Part shown: positions 1 through 12,800 of the stretch, piece by piece | Position numbering within the stretch: position 1 is the stretch's first letter | Layout of the letters: every line of letters begins with the position of its first letter | NCBI RefSeq assembly: GCF_051401765.1 | Contig: NW_027480468.1 | Span: 1,178,001 to 1,242,000 of the forward strand | From: Calliopsis andreniformis | Lineage: Eukaryota > Arthropoda > Insecta > Hymenoptera > Andrenidae | Direction: 5' to 3' | Length of the DNA stretch: 64,000 nucleotides | Notes under the pieces: generated by a model | What the model was told of the DNA's origin: nothing | Seen by the model: only the letters and a program-made list of their open reading frames with translations | Database searches by the model: none | Made by a program: the position numbers and the translations under genes

Positions 1-3000
1 TTCACTGTTTTAAATACTAAATTCTCAATCTGCAATTATCAAATCTCTATCAACAAACATCAATTCTCATCATTCAACCCTCAACACTCAGTCCCCAATC
101 CTCAATCTTCAATACTCAATCCTCAATCCTCAATCCTCGATCCTCAATCTTCAATCCTCAATACTCGATCCTCAATCCTCAATCCTCAATCCTCAATCTT
201 CCATCCTCAACGTTCAATCATCAACACTCAATCTTCAATGCTCATTCCTCAATCCTCAATCCTCAATTCTCAATCCTCAATCGTCAATCTTCAATCCTCA
301 ATACTCAATCTTCAATCCTCAATTCTCAATCCTCGGTCCTTAATCCTCAATCGTCAATCTCCAATTCTGAATACTCAATCTTCAATCCTCAATCCTCAAT
401 CCTCAATCCTCAATCCTCAATCCTCAATCCTCATTCTTCAATCCTGAATACCCAATCCTCAATCTTCAATCCTCAATCCTCAATCCTCGATTCTCAATCC
501 TCAATACCCAGTCCTCAGTCCTCAAACCTCAATCCTCAACCCCCAGCCCTCATCCTCAATCCTCAATCCTCAATCCTCAATCCTCAATCTTCAATCCTCA
601 ATCCTCAGTCCACAATCTTCAATCCTCAATGCTCAATCCTCATTCTTCAATCCTCAATACCCAATCCTCAGTCCTCAGTCCTCAAACCTCAATCCTCAAC
701 CCTCAGCCCTCATCCTCAATCCTCAATCCTCAATCTTCAATCCTCAATCCTCAATCCTCAATACCCAATCTTCAATCCTCAATCCTCAGTCCTCAAACCA
801 CAATTCTGAAATGTCAATCCTGAATCCTCAATCTTCAATCCTCAATCCCCAATCCTCAATCTTCAATCCTCAATCCTCAATCCTCAATCCTCAATACTCA
901 AACTTCAAGCCTCATTCCTCAATACTCAATCCTCAATCCTCAATCCTCAGTCCTCAATCGTCAGCCTACAATCCTCAATACTCAATCTTCAATCCTCAAT
1001 CCGAAATCCTCAACCCTCAATTCTCAATCCTCAATCCTCAATCGTCAGTCTTCTATCCTCAATACTCGATCTTCAATCCTCAATCCTCAATCCTCAATCC
1101 TCAATACTCATTCTTCAATCCTCAATACACAATCTTCAATCTTCAATCATCAATCCTCAATCCTCGATTCTCAATCCTCAATCCTCAGTCCTCAGTCCTC
1201 AAACCTCAATCCTCAACCCTCAGCCCTCATCCTCAATCCTCAATCCTCAATCTTCAATCCTCAATCCTCAATCCTCAATACTCAATCTTCAATCCTCAAT
1301 CCTCAGTCCTCAAACCTCAATTCTGAATCCTCAATCCTGAATCCTCAATCTTCAATCCTCAATCTTCAATCCTCGATACTCAAACTTCTATCCTCAATCC
1401 TCAATACTCAATCCTCAATCCTCAATCCTCAATCGTCAGTCTTCAATCGTCAATACTCAATCTTCAATCCTCAATCCTCAATCCTCAATCCTCAATACTC
1501 AATCTTCAACCCTCAATAACCAATACTCAATCTTCAATCCTCAATCCTCAATCCTCAATTCTCGATCCTCAATCCTCAATCCTCAATCGTCAATTCTCAA
1601 TCATCAATCCTCAGTCCTCAGTCCTCAATACACAATCTTCAATCCTCAACCCTCAATCCTCAATCCTCATTCTTCAATCCTCAATACCCAATCCTCAATC
1701 CTCAATCCTCAATCCTCAATCCTCAATCCTCAATCTTCAATCCTCAATACTCAAACTTCAATCCTCAATCCTCAATCCTCAATCCTCAATCTTCATTCCT
1801 CAATCCTCAATCCTCAATCCTCGATCCTCATACTTCAATCCTCAATACCCAATCCTCAATCTTCAATCCTCAATCCTCAATCCTCAATGTTCAATCCGCG
1901 ATACCCAGTCCTCAATGTTCAATCGTCAATACTCAATACTCAATCCTCAGTCCTCAATCCTCAATCCTCAATCCACAATCCTCAGTCCCCAAACCTCAAT
2001 CCACAATCTTCAATCCTCAATACCCAATCTTCAATCCTCATTCCTCAATACTCAATCCTTAATCCTCAATCCTCAATCGTCAGTCTTCAATCCTCAATAC
2101 TCAATGTTCAATCCTCAACCCTCAATCCTCATTCCTCATTCTTCAATCCACAATACCCAATCCTCAATCTTCAATCCTCAATCCTCCATCCTCAATTCTC
2201 AATCCTCAATCCTCAGTCCTCAGTCCTCAAGCCTCAATCCTCAACCCTCAGCCCTCATCCTCAATCCTCAATCATCAATCCTCAATCCTCACTCTTCAAT
2301 CCTCAATACTCAATATTCAATCCTCAATCCTCAGTCCTCAAACCTCAATTCTGAATCCTCAATCCTGAATCCTCAATCTTCGGCACTCAGTCCTCAACAA
2401 TCAGTTGTCAATCCTCAATTCTCTATAGAATATCCTCAATTCACAGATTTCAATACTCAATACTCAGTCTGCAATCTTCAAACCTCAATCCACAAACATC
2501 AATTTTCATCATTCAACACTCAACACTCAGTCCCCAATATTCAATCCTCAATCCTCAATCCTCAATCCTCAATCGTCAATCTTCAATCCTCAATACTATA
2601 TCTTCAATCCTCAATCCTCAATCCTGAATCCTCAATCCTCATTCTTCCATCCTCAATACCCAATCCTCAATCCTCAATCCTCAATCCTCAGTCCACAATT
2701 CTGAATCCTCAATCCTCAATTTTCAATCCTCATTCTTCAATCCTCAATACCCAATACTCAATCTTCAATCCTCAATCCTCAATCCTCGATTCTCAATCCC
2801 CAATCCTCAGCCCTCAGTCCTCAAACCTCAGTCCTCAACCCTCAGCCCTCATCGTCAATCCTCAATCCTCAATCCTCGATATTCAATACTCAATACTCAA
2901 TCCTCGATTCTCAATCCTCAATCCTCAGTCCTCAGTCCTCAAACCTCAATCCTCAACCCTCAGCCCTCATCGTCAATCCTCAATCCTCAATCCTCAATCC

Positions 3001-3930
3001 TCGATATTCAATCCTCAATACTCAATCTTCAATACTCAATCATCAATTCTCAATCCTCAACCCTCAATCCTCAATCCTCAATCCTCAATCCTCAATCCTC
3101 AATCGTCAGTCTTCAATCCTCAATACTCAATCTTCAATCCTCAATCCTCAATACTCAATCCTCAATCCTCATTCTTCAATCATCAATACCCAATCCTCAA
3201 TCTTTAATCCTCAAACCTCAATCCTCAATACTCAATCCTCAATCCTCAGTCCTCAGTCCTCAAACCTCAACCCTCGACCCTCAGCCCTCATCCTCAATCC
3301 TCAATCCTCAATCTTCAATCCTCGATCCTCAATCCTCAATCCTCAGTCCCAAATCCTCAATCTTCAACCCTCAATCCTCAACCCTCAATCTTCAATCCTC
3401 AATACTCAATCTTCAATCCTCAATCCTCATTCTTCAATCCTCAATACCCAATCCTCAATCTTCAATCCTCGATCCTCAATCCTCATTTCTCAGTCCCAAA
3501 TCCTCAATCCTCAATCCTCAATACCCAATCTTCAATCCTCAATCCCCAATCCTCAATCTTCAATCCTCAACACTCAACCCTCAATCCTCAGTCCTCAATC
3601 TTCAATCCTCAATACTCAATATTCAATCCTCTATCCTCAATCCTCAATCCTCAATCCTCAATCCTCAATCCTCAATTTTCAATCCCCAATACTCAATCTG
3701 CAATCCTGAATCCTCAATCCTCAATCCTCTATCCTCATTCTTCAATCCTCAGTACCGAATCCTCAATCTTCAATCCTGAATCCTCAATCCTCAATTCTCA
3801 ATCCTGAGTCCTCAATCCTGAATCCTCAATCTTCAGCCCTCAGTCCTCAACAATCAGTTGTCAATCCCCAATCCTCAATAGAATATCCTCAATTCACAGT
3901 TTTCAATACTCAATACTCAATCTTCAATCC
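1..3930 (+). repeat. Block A, copy 1
   Basis: The block opens with the 3' part of a d2 island (1-96), carries a type a island at 2395-2535 and ends in a truncated island at 3848-3922. About 2.3 kb at the left has no full island and consists of heptamers plus the recurring cassette ending CAGCCCTCATCCTCAAT. It aligns with 22364-27706. Relative to that copy it lacks one of two 1118-bp tandem units and lacks 294 bp at the right end. Confidence 0.85.
2395..2535 (+). repeat. 141-bp island, subtype a (copies also start at 24759 and 25877)
   Basis: First full-length example of the island family. The common layout is CAACAATCAGTTG at the start, AGAATATC about 35 bp in, TTCAATACTCAATACTC, then CTATCCACAAACATCAATTC (in this subtype CAATCCAC instead of CTATCCAC) and CACTCAGTCCCC at the end. 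Subtype a is marked by ATTCTCTATAGAATATCC and CACAGATTTC. The short dyad ACAA-TCAG-TTGT lies at the left end. Islands carry several G residues while the surrounding heptamers have almost none. Role unknown: it may be a bound element or simply the oldest diverged part of the repeat unit. Confidence 0.88.
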
Positions 3931-4763
3931 TCAGTCCTCAATACACAATCTTCAATCCTCAATCCTCAATCCTCAATCCTCATCCTCATTCTTCAATCCT
4001 CAATACCCAATCCTCAATCTTCAATCCTCAATCCTCAATCCTCAATTCTCAATCCTCAATCCTCAGTCCTCAGTCCTCAAACCTCAATCCTCAACCCTCA
4101 GCCCTCATCCTCAATCCTCAATCCTCAATCTTGAATCCTCAATCCCCAATCCGCAATGCCCAATCTTCAATCCGCGATCGCAAATCCTCAATCCTCAGAC
4201 GTCAAACAGCAACACTCAACCCTCCGTCCTCGTCCTCAATCCACAAACATCATTCCTCAATCCTCAATCCTCAATCCTCAGTCCTCAATCTTCAGTCCTC
4301 AATCCTCAATCCTCAATCCTCAATCCTCAATCCTCAATGTTCAATCCGCAATACCCAAACCTCAATCTTCAATCCTCAATCCTCAATCCTCAATCCTCAA
4401 ACCTCAATCCTCAATCTTCAATCCTCAATACTCAATCTTCTATCCTCGATCCTCAATCCTCAATCCTCAATCCTCAATCCTGAATCCTCATTCTTCAATC
4501 CTGAATACCCAATCCTCAATCGTCAACCCTCAATCCTCAATCCTCAATTCTCAATCCGCAATCCTCAGTCCTCAGTCCTCAAACCTCAAACCTCAACCCT
4601 CAGCCCTCATCCTCAATCCTCAATCCTCAATCCTCAATCCTCAACCTTCAATCCTCAATACTCAATCTTCAATTATCAATCCTCAATTCTCAATCCACAA
4701 TAATCAATCCTCAATCGTCAATCCTCAATCCCCAATCCTCAATCCTCAATCCTCAATGTTCAA

Positions 4764-4775
4764 TGCGCTTTACCC
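4764..4775 (+). repeat. Rare GC-containing word TGCGCTTTACCC (also 32891-32902)
   Basis: The word cannot be derived from CCTCAAT by one or two changes. Related words TTGCGGTTTACCC occur at 31221 and 36119, all four directly after TGTTCA and before CAATCC. They probably descend from one event. They are useful low-copy anchors. Confidence 0.75.
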
Positions 4776-5319
4776 AATCCTCAATCTTCAATACGCAATA
4801 CCCAATCTTCAACTCTCCATCCTCAATCCTCAATCCTCAATCCTCAATCCTCAATCCTCAATCCTCAATCTTCAATCCTCAATACTCAGTCTTCAATCCT
4901 CAATCCTCAATCCTCAATTCTCAATCCTCATTCTTCAATACTCAATACCCAATCCACAATCTTCAATCCTCAATCCTCAATCCTCAATTCTCAATCCTAA
5001 ATCCTCAATCCTTAGACCTCAAACAGCAATACTCAACCCTCAGTCCTGGTCCTCAATCCACAACCATCAATACTCAATCCTCAATCTTCAATCATCAATA
5101 TTCAATCTTCAGTCCTCAATCCTCAATCCTCAATCCTCAATCCTCAATCCTCAACCCTCAATCCTCAATGTTCAATCCGCAATACCCAATCCTCAATCTT
5201 CAATCCTCAATCCTCAATCCTCAATCCTCAATCCTCAATCCTCAACCCTCAATCCTCAGTCCTCGAACCTCAAACCTGTATCCTCGATCCTGAATCCTGA
5301 ATCTTCAGACCTCAGTCCT

Positions 5320-5460
5320 CAACAATCAGTTGTCAATTCTCAAACCTCAATAGAATATCATCAATTCATAGTTTTCAATACTCAATAATCAATCTGCAAT
5401 TTTCAAATCTCTATCCACAAGCATCAATTCTCATCATTCAACCCTCAACACTCAGTCCCC
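5320..5460 (+). repeat. 141-bp island, subtype b1 (also 11167, 13835, 33447)
   Basis: Diagnostic words are AACCTCAATAGAATATCATC, CATAGTTTTC and CACAAGCATC. It is always the first island of a B block and is followed about 1.03-1.06 kb later by b2. In the first B block of copy 2 this island has been deleted. Confidence 0.88.
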
Positions 5461-6353
5461 AATCCTCAATCTTCAATACTGAGTCCTCAATCCTCAATCC
5501 TCGATCCTCAATCTTCAATCCTCAGTACTCAATCTTCAATCCTCCATCCTCAATCGTCAATCCTCGATCATCATTCCTCAATCGCCAGGCTTCAATCCTC
5601 AATACTCAATCTTCAATCCTCAATCCTCAATCCTCATTCCTCAATCCTCATTCTTCAATCCTCAATCTTCAATCCTCAATAATCAATCTCCAATCCTAGA
5701 TCCTCAATACCCAATCCTCAATCCTTAATCCACAATCTTCAATCCTCAATCCCCAGTCCTCAATCTTCAATCCTCAATGTTCAATCCTCAATCCCCAATC
5801 CTCAGTCCTCAATCATCAATCCTCAATCCTCAAACCTCAATCCTCAACCGTCAGTCCTCGTCCTGAATCCTCAACCCTCAACCCTCACTCCTCAATATTC
5901 AATCCTCAATACTCAATATTCAATCCTCAATCCTCAATCCTCAATCCGCAATCCTCAATCCTCAATCCTCAATCCTCAATCCTCAATCCTCAATCCTCAA
6001 TCCTCAATACCCAATCCTCAATCGCCAACCCTCAATCCTCAATCCTCAATTCTCAATCCTCAACTCTCAGTCCTGGTCCTCAATCCACAACCATCAATTC
6101 TCAATCCTCAATCTTCAATCATCAATATTCAATCTTCAGTCCTCAATCCTCAATCCTCAATGCTCTATCCTCAATCCTCAATCCTCAATATTCAATCCGC
6201 AATACCCAATCCTCAATCTTCAATCCTCAATCCTCAATCCTCAATCCTCAATCCTCAATCCTCAATCCTCAATCCTCAATCCTCAATCCTCAGTCCTCGA
6301 ACCTCAAACCTGTATCCTCAATCCTGAATCCTCAATCTTCATACCTCAGTCCT

Positions 6354-6494
6354 CAGCAATCAGTTGCCAATTCTCAAACCTCAATAGAATATCATCAATT
6401 CACAGTTTTCAATACTCAATTATCAATCTGCAATTTTCAAATCTCTATCCACAATCATCAATTCTCATCATTCAACCCTCAGCACTCAGTCCCC
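6354..6494 (+). repeat. 141-bp island, subtype b2 (also 12208, 14890, 28279, 34509)
   Basis: Diagnostic words are CAGCAATCAGTTGCC, CAATTATCAATC, CCACAATCATC and CAGCACTCAG. The copies at 12208 and 14890 share CTGCAGTTTTC where the others have CTGCAATTTTC, which confirms that those two are the pair made by the 2.67-kb duplication. Confidence 0.88.
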
Positions 6495-7074
6495 AATCCT
6501 CAATCTTCAATACTGAATCCTCAATCCTCAATCCTCGATCCTCAATCTACAAACCTCAATACTCAATCCTCAATCCTCAATCCTCAATCTTCAATCTTCA
6601 ATTCTCAATTCTCAATACTCAATCGTCAATCCTCAATCCGCAATCCTCAATCCTCAATCATCAATCCTCAATCATCAATCCTCAATCTTCAATACTCAAC
6701 CCTCAACCCTCAATCCTCGATCCTCAATACTCAACCATCAATCCTCAATACTCAATCTTCAATAAACGATCCTCAATTCTCAATCCTCAATACTCAATCC
6801 TCATTCGTCAATCCTCAATCTCCAATCCTCAATCTTCAATCCTCAATCCTCAATCCTCATTCCTCAATCCTCAATACTCAATCCTCAATCCTCCATCCTC
6901 AATCTTCAATCTTCAACCTTCAATCCTCAATACTCAATCTTCAATTATCAATCCTCAATTCTCAATCCACAATCATCAATCCTCAATCCTCAATCCTCAG
7001 CCCTCAATCCTCAGTCCTCGAACCTCAAACCTGTATCCTCAATCCTGAATCCTCAATCTTCAGACCTCAGTCCT

Positions 7075-7215
7075 CAACAATCAGTTGACAATTCCCAAAC
7101 CTCAATAGAATATCATCAATTCATAGTTTTCAATACTCACTAATCAATCTGCAATTTTCAAATCTCTATCCACAAGCATTAACTCTCATCATTCAACCCT
7201 CAACGCTCAGTCCCC
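7075..7215 (+). repeat. 141-bp island, subtype b3 (also 15464, 29000, 35083)
   Basis: Diagnostic words are CAGTTGACAATTCCC, CACTAATCAATC, AAGCATTAACTC and CAACGCTCAG. It follows b2 at 721 bp (6354/7075 and 28279/29000) or 574 bp (14890/15464 and 34509/35083). The spacing tells the first from the second B block in both super-repeat copies. Confidence 0.88.
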
Positions 7216-7637
7216 AATCCTCAATCTTCAATACTCAGTCCTCAATCCTCAATCCTCGATCCTCAATCTTCAATCCTCAGTACTTAATCTTCAATCCTCC
7301 ATCCTCAATCGTCAATCCTCGATCCTCAGTCCTCAATCGCCAGGCTTCAATCATCAATACTCAATCTTCAATCCTCAATCCACAATCCTCATTCCTCAAT
7401 CCTCATTCTTCAATCCTCAACGCCCAATCCTCAATCTTCAATCCTCAATCCTCAATCCTCAATCTTCAATCTTCAATTCTCAATTCTCAATACTCAATCG
7501 TCAATCCTCAATCCTCAATCCTGAGTCCTCAATCATCAATCCTCAATCATCAATCCTCAATCTTCAATACTCAACCCTCAACCCTCAATCCTCGAACCTC
7601 AATACTCAACCATCAATCCTCAATTCTCAATACTCAA

Positions 7638-7665
7638 TAGAATATCCTGAATTCTCAGGATTCTA
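7638..7665. other. Perfect-arm dyad (hairpin/cruciform-capable), 11-bp arms
   Basis: The left arm TAGAAT(AT)CCTGA has a 2-nt bulge, the loop is ATTC and the right arm is TCAGGATTCTA; all 11 arm positions pair. The centre contains GAATTC. Self-complementarity is unexpected on a strand that is nearly free of G. The element sits where an ordinary island has AGAATATC and is flanked by CAATACTC on the left and TACTCAAACCTC on the right. Confidence 0.85.
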
Positions 7666-8329
7666 TACTCAAACCTCAATCCTCAACCCTCTGCCCTCAC
7701 TCTCAATCCTCAATCCACAATCCTCAAACCTCAACCCTCAACCGTCAGCCCTCGTCCTCAACCATCAACCCTCAATCCTCAATCCTCCCATTTTCAATCA
7801 TCAATACTCAATCTTCAATCCTCAATTCTCAATCCTCTGTCCTCTAACCTCAATCCTGAATCCTCGATCCTGAATCCTCAATCTTCAGCCCTCAGTCCTC
7901 TACAATCAGTTGTCAATCCTCAATCCTCAATAGAATATCATCAATACACAGTTTTCATTAGTCAATACCCAATCCTCAATCCTCAATCCTCAATCCTCAA
8001 TCTTCAATCCTCAATACTCAATCTTCAATAAACGATCCTCAATTCTCAATCCTCAATACTCAATCCTCATTCGTCAATCCTCAATCTCCAATCCTCAATC
8101 TTCAATCCTCAATCCTCAATCCTCATTCCTCAATCCTCAATACTCAATCCTCAATCCTCAATCCTCAATCTTCAATCTTCAATTCTCAATTCTCAATACT
8201 CAATCGTCAATCCTCAATCCTCAATCCTCAATCCTCAATCATCAATCCTCAATCTTCAATACTCAACCCTCAACCCTCAATCCTCGAACCTCAATACTCA
8301 ACCATCAATCCTCAATTCTCAATACTCAA

Positions 8330-8357
8330 CAGAATATCCTGAATTCTCAGGATTCTA
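8330..8357. other. Dyad, outermost pair lost (10 of 11)
   Basis: Same element as 7638-7665, with CAGAAT replacing TAGAAT in the left arm, so the terminal pair is lost. The loop and the GAATTC centre are unchanged. Confidence 0.8.
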
Positions 8358-9309
8358 TACTCAAACTCAATCCTCAACCCTCTGCCCTCACTCTCAATCC
8401 TCAATCCACAATCCTCAAACCTCAACCCTCAACCGTCAGCCCTCGTCCTCAACCATCAACCCTCAATCCTCAATCCTCCCATTTTCAGTCATCAATACTC
8501 AATCTTCAATCCTCAATTCTCAATCCTCTGTCCTCAAACCTCAATCCTGAATCCTCGATCCTGAATCCTCAATCTTCAGCCCTCAGTCCTCTACAATCAG
8601 TTGTCAATCCTCAATCGTCAATAGAATATCATCAATACACAGTTTTCATTAGTCAATACCCAATCCTCAATCCTCAATCCTCAATCCTCAATCCTCAATT
8701 CTCAGTCCTCAATCCTCAGTCCTCAGTCCTCTAACCTCAATCCTCAACCCTCAGCCCTCATCCTCAATCCTCAATCCTCAATCATCAATCCTGAATCCTC
8801 AATCCTCAATCCTCAATCCTCAATCCTCATTCTTCAATCCTCAACCGTCAGTCCTCGTCCTGAATCCTCAACCCTCAATCCTCAATCCTCAATATTCAAT
8901 CCTCAATACTCAATATTCAACCCTCAATCCTCAATCCTCAATATTCAATCCTCAATCCTCAATCCTCAATCCTCAATCCTCAATCCTCAATCCTCATTCT
9001 TGAATCCTCAATACCCAATCCTCAATCGTCAACCCTCAATCCTCAATCGTCAATTCTCAATCCTCAACCCTCAGTCCTGGTCCTCAATCCACAACCATCA
9101 ATACTCAATCCTCAATCTTCAATCATCAATATTCAATCTTCAGTCCTCAATCCTCAATCCTCAATCGTCAATCCTCAATCGCCAGGCGTCAATCCTCAAT
9201 ACTCAATCTTCAATCCTCAGTCCTCAATCCTCAATCCTCAATCCTCAATACCCAATCCTCAGTCTTCAATCCTCAATCTTCAATCCTTAATCCTCAATCC
9301 TCAATCCTC

Positions 9310-9771
9310 AATATTCAACGCACAACGCTCAGCCATCAATGCTTAACACTCAACCATCAATCCTCAATTCTCAATGCTCAATAGAATATCCTGAATTCTC
9401 ATGGTACAATACTCAATCCACAATATTCAATAATCAAATCTGAATCCTCAAACATCAATTCTCAAAACTCAATCCTCAACACTCTGTCCTCTCTCATCAA
9501 TCCTCCATCCTCAATCGTCAATCCTCAAGCGTCAATCCTCAATCCTCAATCCTCAACCCTCAATCCTCAGTCCTCAAACCTCCACCACGAATACTCAATT
9601 CTGAATCCTCAATCTTCAGCCATAAGACCTCAACAATCAATTGTCAATCCTCATTCCTCAATAGAATATCCTCAATTCACAGTTTTCAATACTCAATCCC
9701 CATTCTTCAATCTTCAAATCTCAATCCACAAACATCAATTCTGATCACGCAACCCTCAACACTCAGTCCTC
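9310..9771 (+). repeat. C composite module (~462 bp) ending in a subtype c island (9631-9771)
   Basis: This is the longest stretch that departs from the heptamer. It runs AATATTCAACGCAC, CAGCCATCAATG, a reduced dyad (9382), CACAATATTCAATAATC, CAGTCCTCTCTCATC (CTGTCC in this copy), CCTCCACCACGAATAC, CAGCCATAAGACC and then the c island with CAATCAATTGTC, CTCATTCCTCAATAG, CCCCATTC and CATCACGCAACC. Complete copies are at 9310, 17079, 31471, 36592, 39493, 49138 and 58530. The c islands at 39779 and 58851 share a 1-bp deletion (CAACCCCATTC), so they have a common ancestor. Confidence 0.87.
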
Positions 9772-9815
9772 AATCTGCAATACTCAATCCTCAATCCTCA
9801 ATCTTCAATCCTCAA

Positions 9816-12800
9816 TACTCAATCCTCAATCTTCAATCCTCAGTCCTCAATCCTCAATCCTCAATCCACATTCTTCAATCCTCAACAGCCAATACTCAAT
9901 CTTCAATTCTCAATCCTCAATCCTCAATTCTCAATCCTCAATCCTCAATCCTCAGACCTCAAACATCAATACTCAACCCTCAGTCCTCGTCCTCAATCCA
10001 CAACACTCAATCGTCGATCCTCAATTTTCAATCATCAATATTCAATCTTCAATCCTCAATCCTCAATCCTCAATCCTCAATACACAATCCTCATTGTTCA
10101 ATGTTCAATCCTCAATACCCAATACTCAATCTTCAATCCTCAATCCCCAATCCTCAATTCTCAATCCTCAATCCTCAATCCTCAGCCCTCAAACCTCAAT
10201 CCTGAATCCTCAATCCTCAGCCCTCAGTCCTCAACAATCAGTTGTCAATCCTTAATCCTCAATAGAGTATCCTCAATTCACAGGTTTCAATACTCAATAC
10301 TCAACCTGCAATCTTCAAATCCCTATCCACAAACATCAATTCTCATCACTCAGCCCTCAACACTCAGTCCCCAATCCTCAATACTCAATCTTCAATCCTC
10401 AGTCCTCAATACACAATCTTCAATCCTCAATCCTCAATCCTCAATCCTCATCCTCATTCTTCAATCCTCAATACCCAATCCTCAATCTTCAATCCTCAAT
10501 CCTCAATCCTCAATTCTCAATCCTCAATCCTCAGTCCTCAGTCCTCAAACCTCAATCCTCAACCCTCAGCCCTCATCCTCAATCCTCAATCCTCAATCCT
10601 CAATCCTCAACCTTCAATCCTCAATACTCAATCTCCAATTATCAATCCTCAATTCTCAATCCTCAATCCTCATTCTTCAATACTCAATACCCAATCCACA
10701 ATCTTCAATCCTCAATCTTCAATCCTCAATACTCAGTCTTCAATCCTCAATCCTCAATCCTCAATCCTCAATCCTCATTCTTCAATACTCAATACCCAAT
10801 CCACAATCTTCAATCCTCAATCTTCAATCCTCAATTCTCAATCCTAAATCCTCAATCCTTAGACCTCAAACAGCAATACTCAACCCTCAGTCCTGGTCCT
10901 CAATCCACAACCATCAATACTCAATCCTCAATCTTCAATCATCAATATTCAATCTTCAGTCCTCAATCCTCAATCCTCAATCCTCAATCCTCAATCCTCA
11001 ACCCTCAATCCTCAATGTTCAATCCGCAATACCCAATCCTCAATCTTCAATCCTCAATCCTCAATCCTCAATCCTCAATCCTCAATCCTCAACCCTCAAT
11101 CCTCAGTCCTCGAACCTCAAACCTGTATCTTCAATCCTGAATCCTGAATCTTCAGACCTCAGTCCTCAACAATCAGTTGTCAATTCTCAAACCTCAATAG
11201 AATATCATCAATTCATAGTTTTCAATACTCAATAATCAATCTGCAATTTTCAAATCTCTATCCACAAGCATCAATTCTCATCATTCAACCCTCAACACTC
11301 AGTCCCCAATCCTCAATCTTCAATACTCAGTCCTCAATCCTCAATCCTCGATCCTCAATCTTCAATCCTCAGTACTCAATCTTCAATCCTCCATCCTCAA
11401 TCGTCAATCCTCGATCATCATTCCTCAATCGCCAGGCTTCAATCCTCAATACTCAATCTTCAATCCTCAATCCTCAATCCTCATTCCTCAATCCTCATTC
11501 TTCAATCCTCAATCTTCAATCCTCAATAATCAATCTCCAATCATAGATCCTCAATACCCAATCCTCAATCCTTAATCCACAATCTTCAATCCTCAATCCC
11601 CAGTCCTCAATCTTCAATCCTCAATGTTCAATCCTCAATCCCCAATCCTCAGTCCTCAATCCTCAATCCTCAATCCTCATTCTTCAATCCTCAACCGTCA
11701 GTCCTCGTCCTGAATCCTCAACCCTCAACCCTCAATCCTCAATATTCAATCCTCAATACTCAATATTCAATCCTCAATCCTCAATCCTCAATCCGCAATC
11801 CTCAATCCTCAATCCTCAATCCTCAATCCTCAATCCTCAATCCTCAATCCTCAATCCTCATACTTGAATCCTCAATACCCAATCCTCAATCGCCAACCCT
11901 CAATCCTCAATCCTCAATCCTCAACTCTCAGTCCTGGTCCTCAATCCACAACCATCAATTCTCAATCCTCAATCTTCAATCATCAATATTCAATCTTCAG
12001 TCCTCAATCCTCAATCCTCAATGCTCTATCCTCAATCCTCAATCCTCAATGTTCAATCCGCAATACCCAATCCTCAATCTTCAATCCTCAATCCTCAATC
12101 CTCAATCCTCAATCCTCAATCCTCAATCCTCAATCCTCAATCCTCAGTCCTCGAACCTCAAACCTGTATCCTCAATCCTGAATCCTCAATCTTCATACCT
12201 CAGTCCTCAGCAATCAGTTGCCAATTCTCAAACCTCAATAGAATATCATCAATTCACAGTTTTCAATACTCAATTATCAATCTGCAGTTTTCAAATCTCT
12301 ATCCACAATCATCAATTCTCATCATTCAACCCTCAGCACTCAGTCCCCAATCCTCAATCTTCAATACTGAATCCTCAATCCTCAATCCTCGATCCTCAAT
12401 CTACAAACCTCAATACTCAATCCTCAATCCTCAATACTCAACCATCAATCCTCAATACTCAATCTTCAATAAACGATCCTCAATACTCAATCCTCAATCT
12501 TCAATCCTCAGTCCTCAATCCTCAATCCTCAATCCACATTCTTCAATCCTCAACAGCCAATACTCAATCTTCAATTCTCAATCCTCAATCCTCAATTCTC
12601 AATCCTCAATCCTCAATCCTCAGACCTCAAACATCAATACTCAACCCTCAGTCCTCGTCCTCAATCCACAACACTCAATCGTCGATCCTCAATTTTCAAT
12701 CATCAATATTCAATCTTCAATCCTCAATCCTCAATCCTCAATCCTCAATACACAATCCTCATTGTTCAATGTTCAATCCTCAATACCCAATACTCAATCT

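Larger units (their letters stand above)
3931..9309 (+). repeat. Block B, copy 1, first occurrence
   Basis: Islands occur in the order b1 (5320), b2 (6354), b3 (7075), then two truncated e-type islands (7900 and 8591). Marker words confined mainly to B blocks are CAATAAACGATCC (near 6762 and 8030) and CGCCAGGC (near 5582, 7325 and 9178). Two dyad elements lie at 7638-7665 and 8330-8357. 3931-4428 matches 27707-28204, and 6280 onward matches 28205 onward, so copy 2 lacks the intervening ~1.85 kb. Confidence 0.8.
9310..10400 (+). repeat. Block C, copy 1, first occurrence
   Basis: This block holds a C composite module (9310-9771) followed by a d1 island (10232-10372). The type c and d1 islands start exactly 601 bp apart, as they do at 17400/18001 and 31792/32393. 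The block aligns with 31471-32560 at a constant offset of 22161. Its right part, from about 9815, is also the start of the 2.67-kb tandem duplication. Confidence 0.85.

Noticed and set aside
4174..4181. GCGATCGC octamer (resembles a cyanobacterial highly iterated palindrome)
   Set aside because: It occurs once; the matching place in copy 2 (near 27950) differs by a few substitutions. It is a chance product of point changes.
9310..9771. C composite module as a transposon remnant
   Set aside because: It departs most from the heptamer but keeps the same composition and many CAAT words. No terminal inverted repeats, target duplication or coding trace is visible; a diverged satellite segment is simpler.
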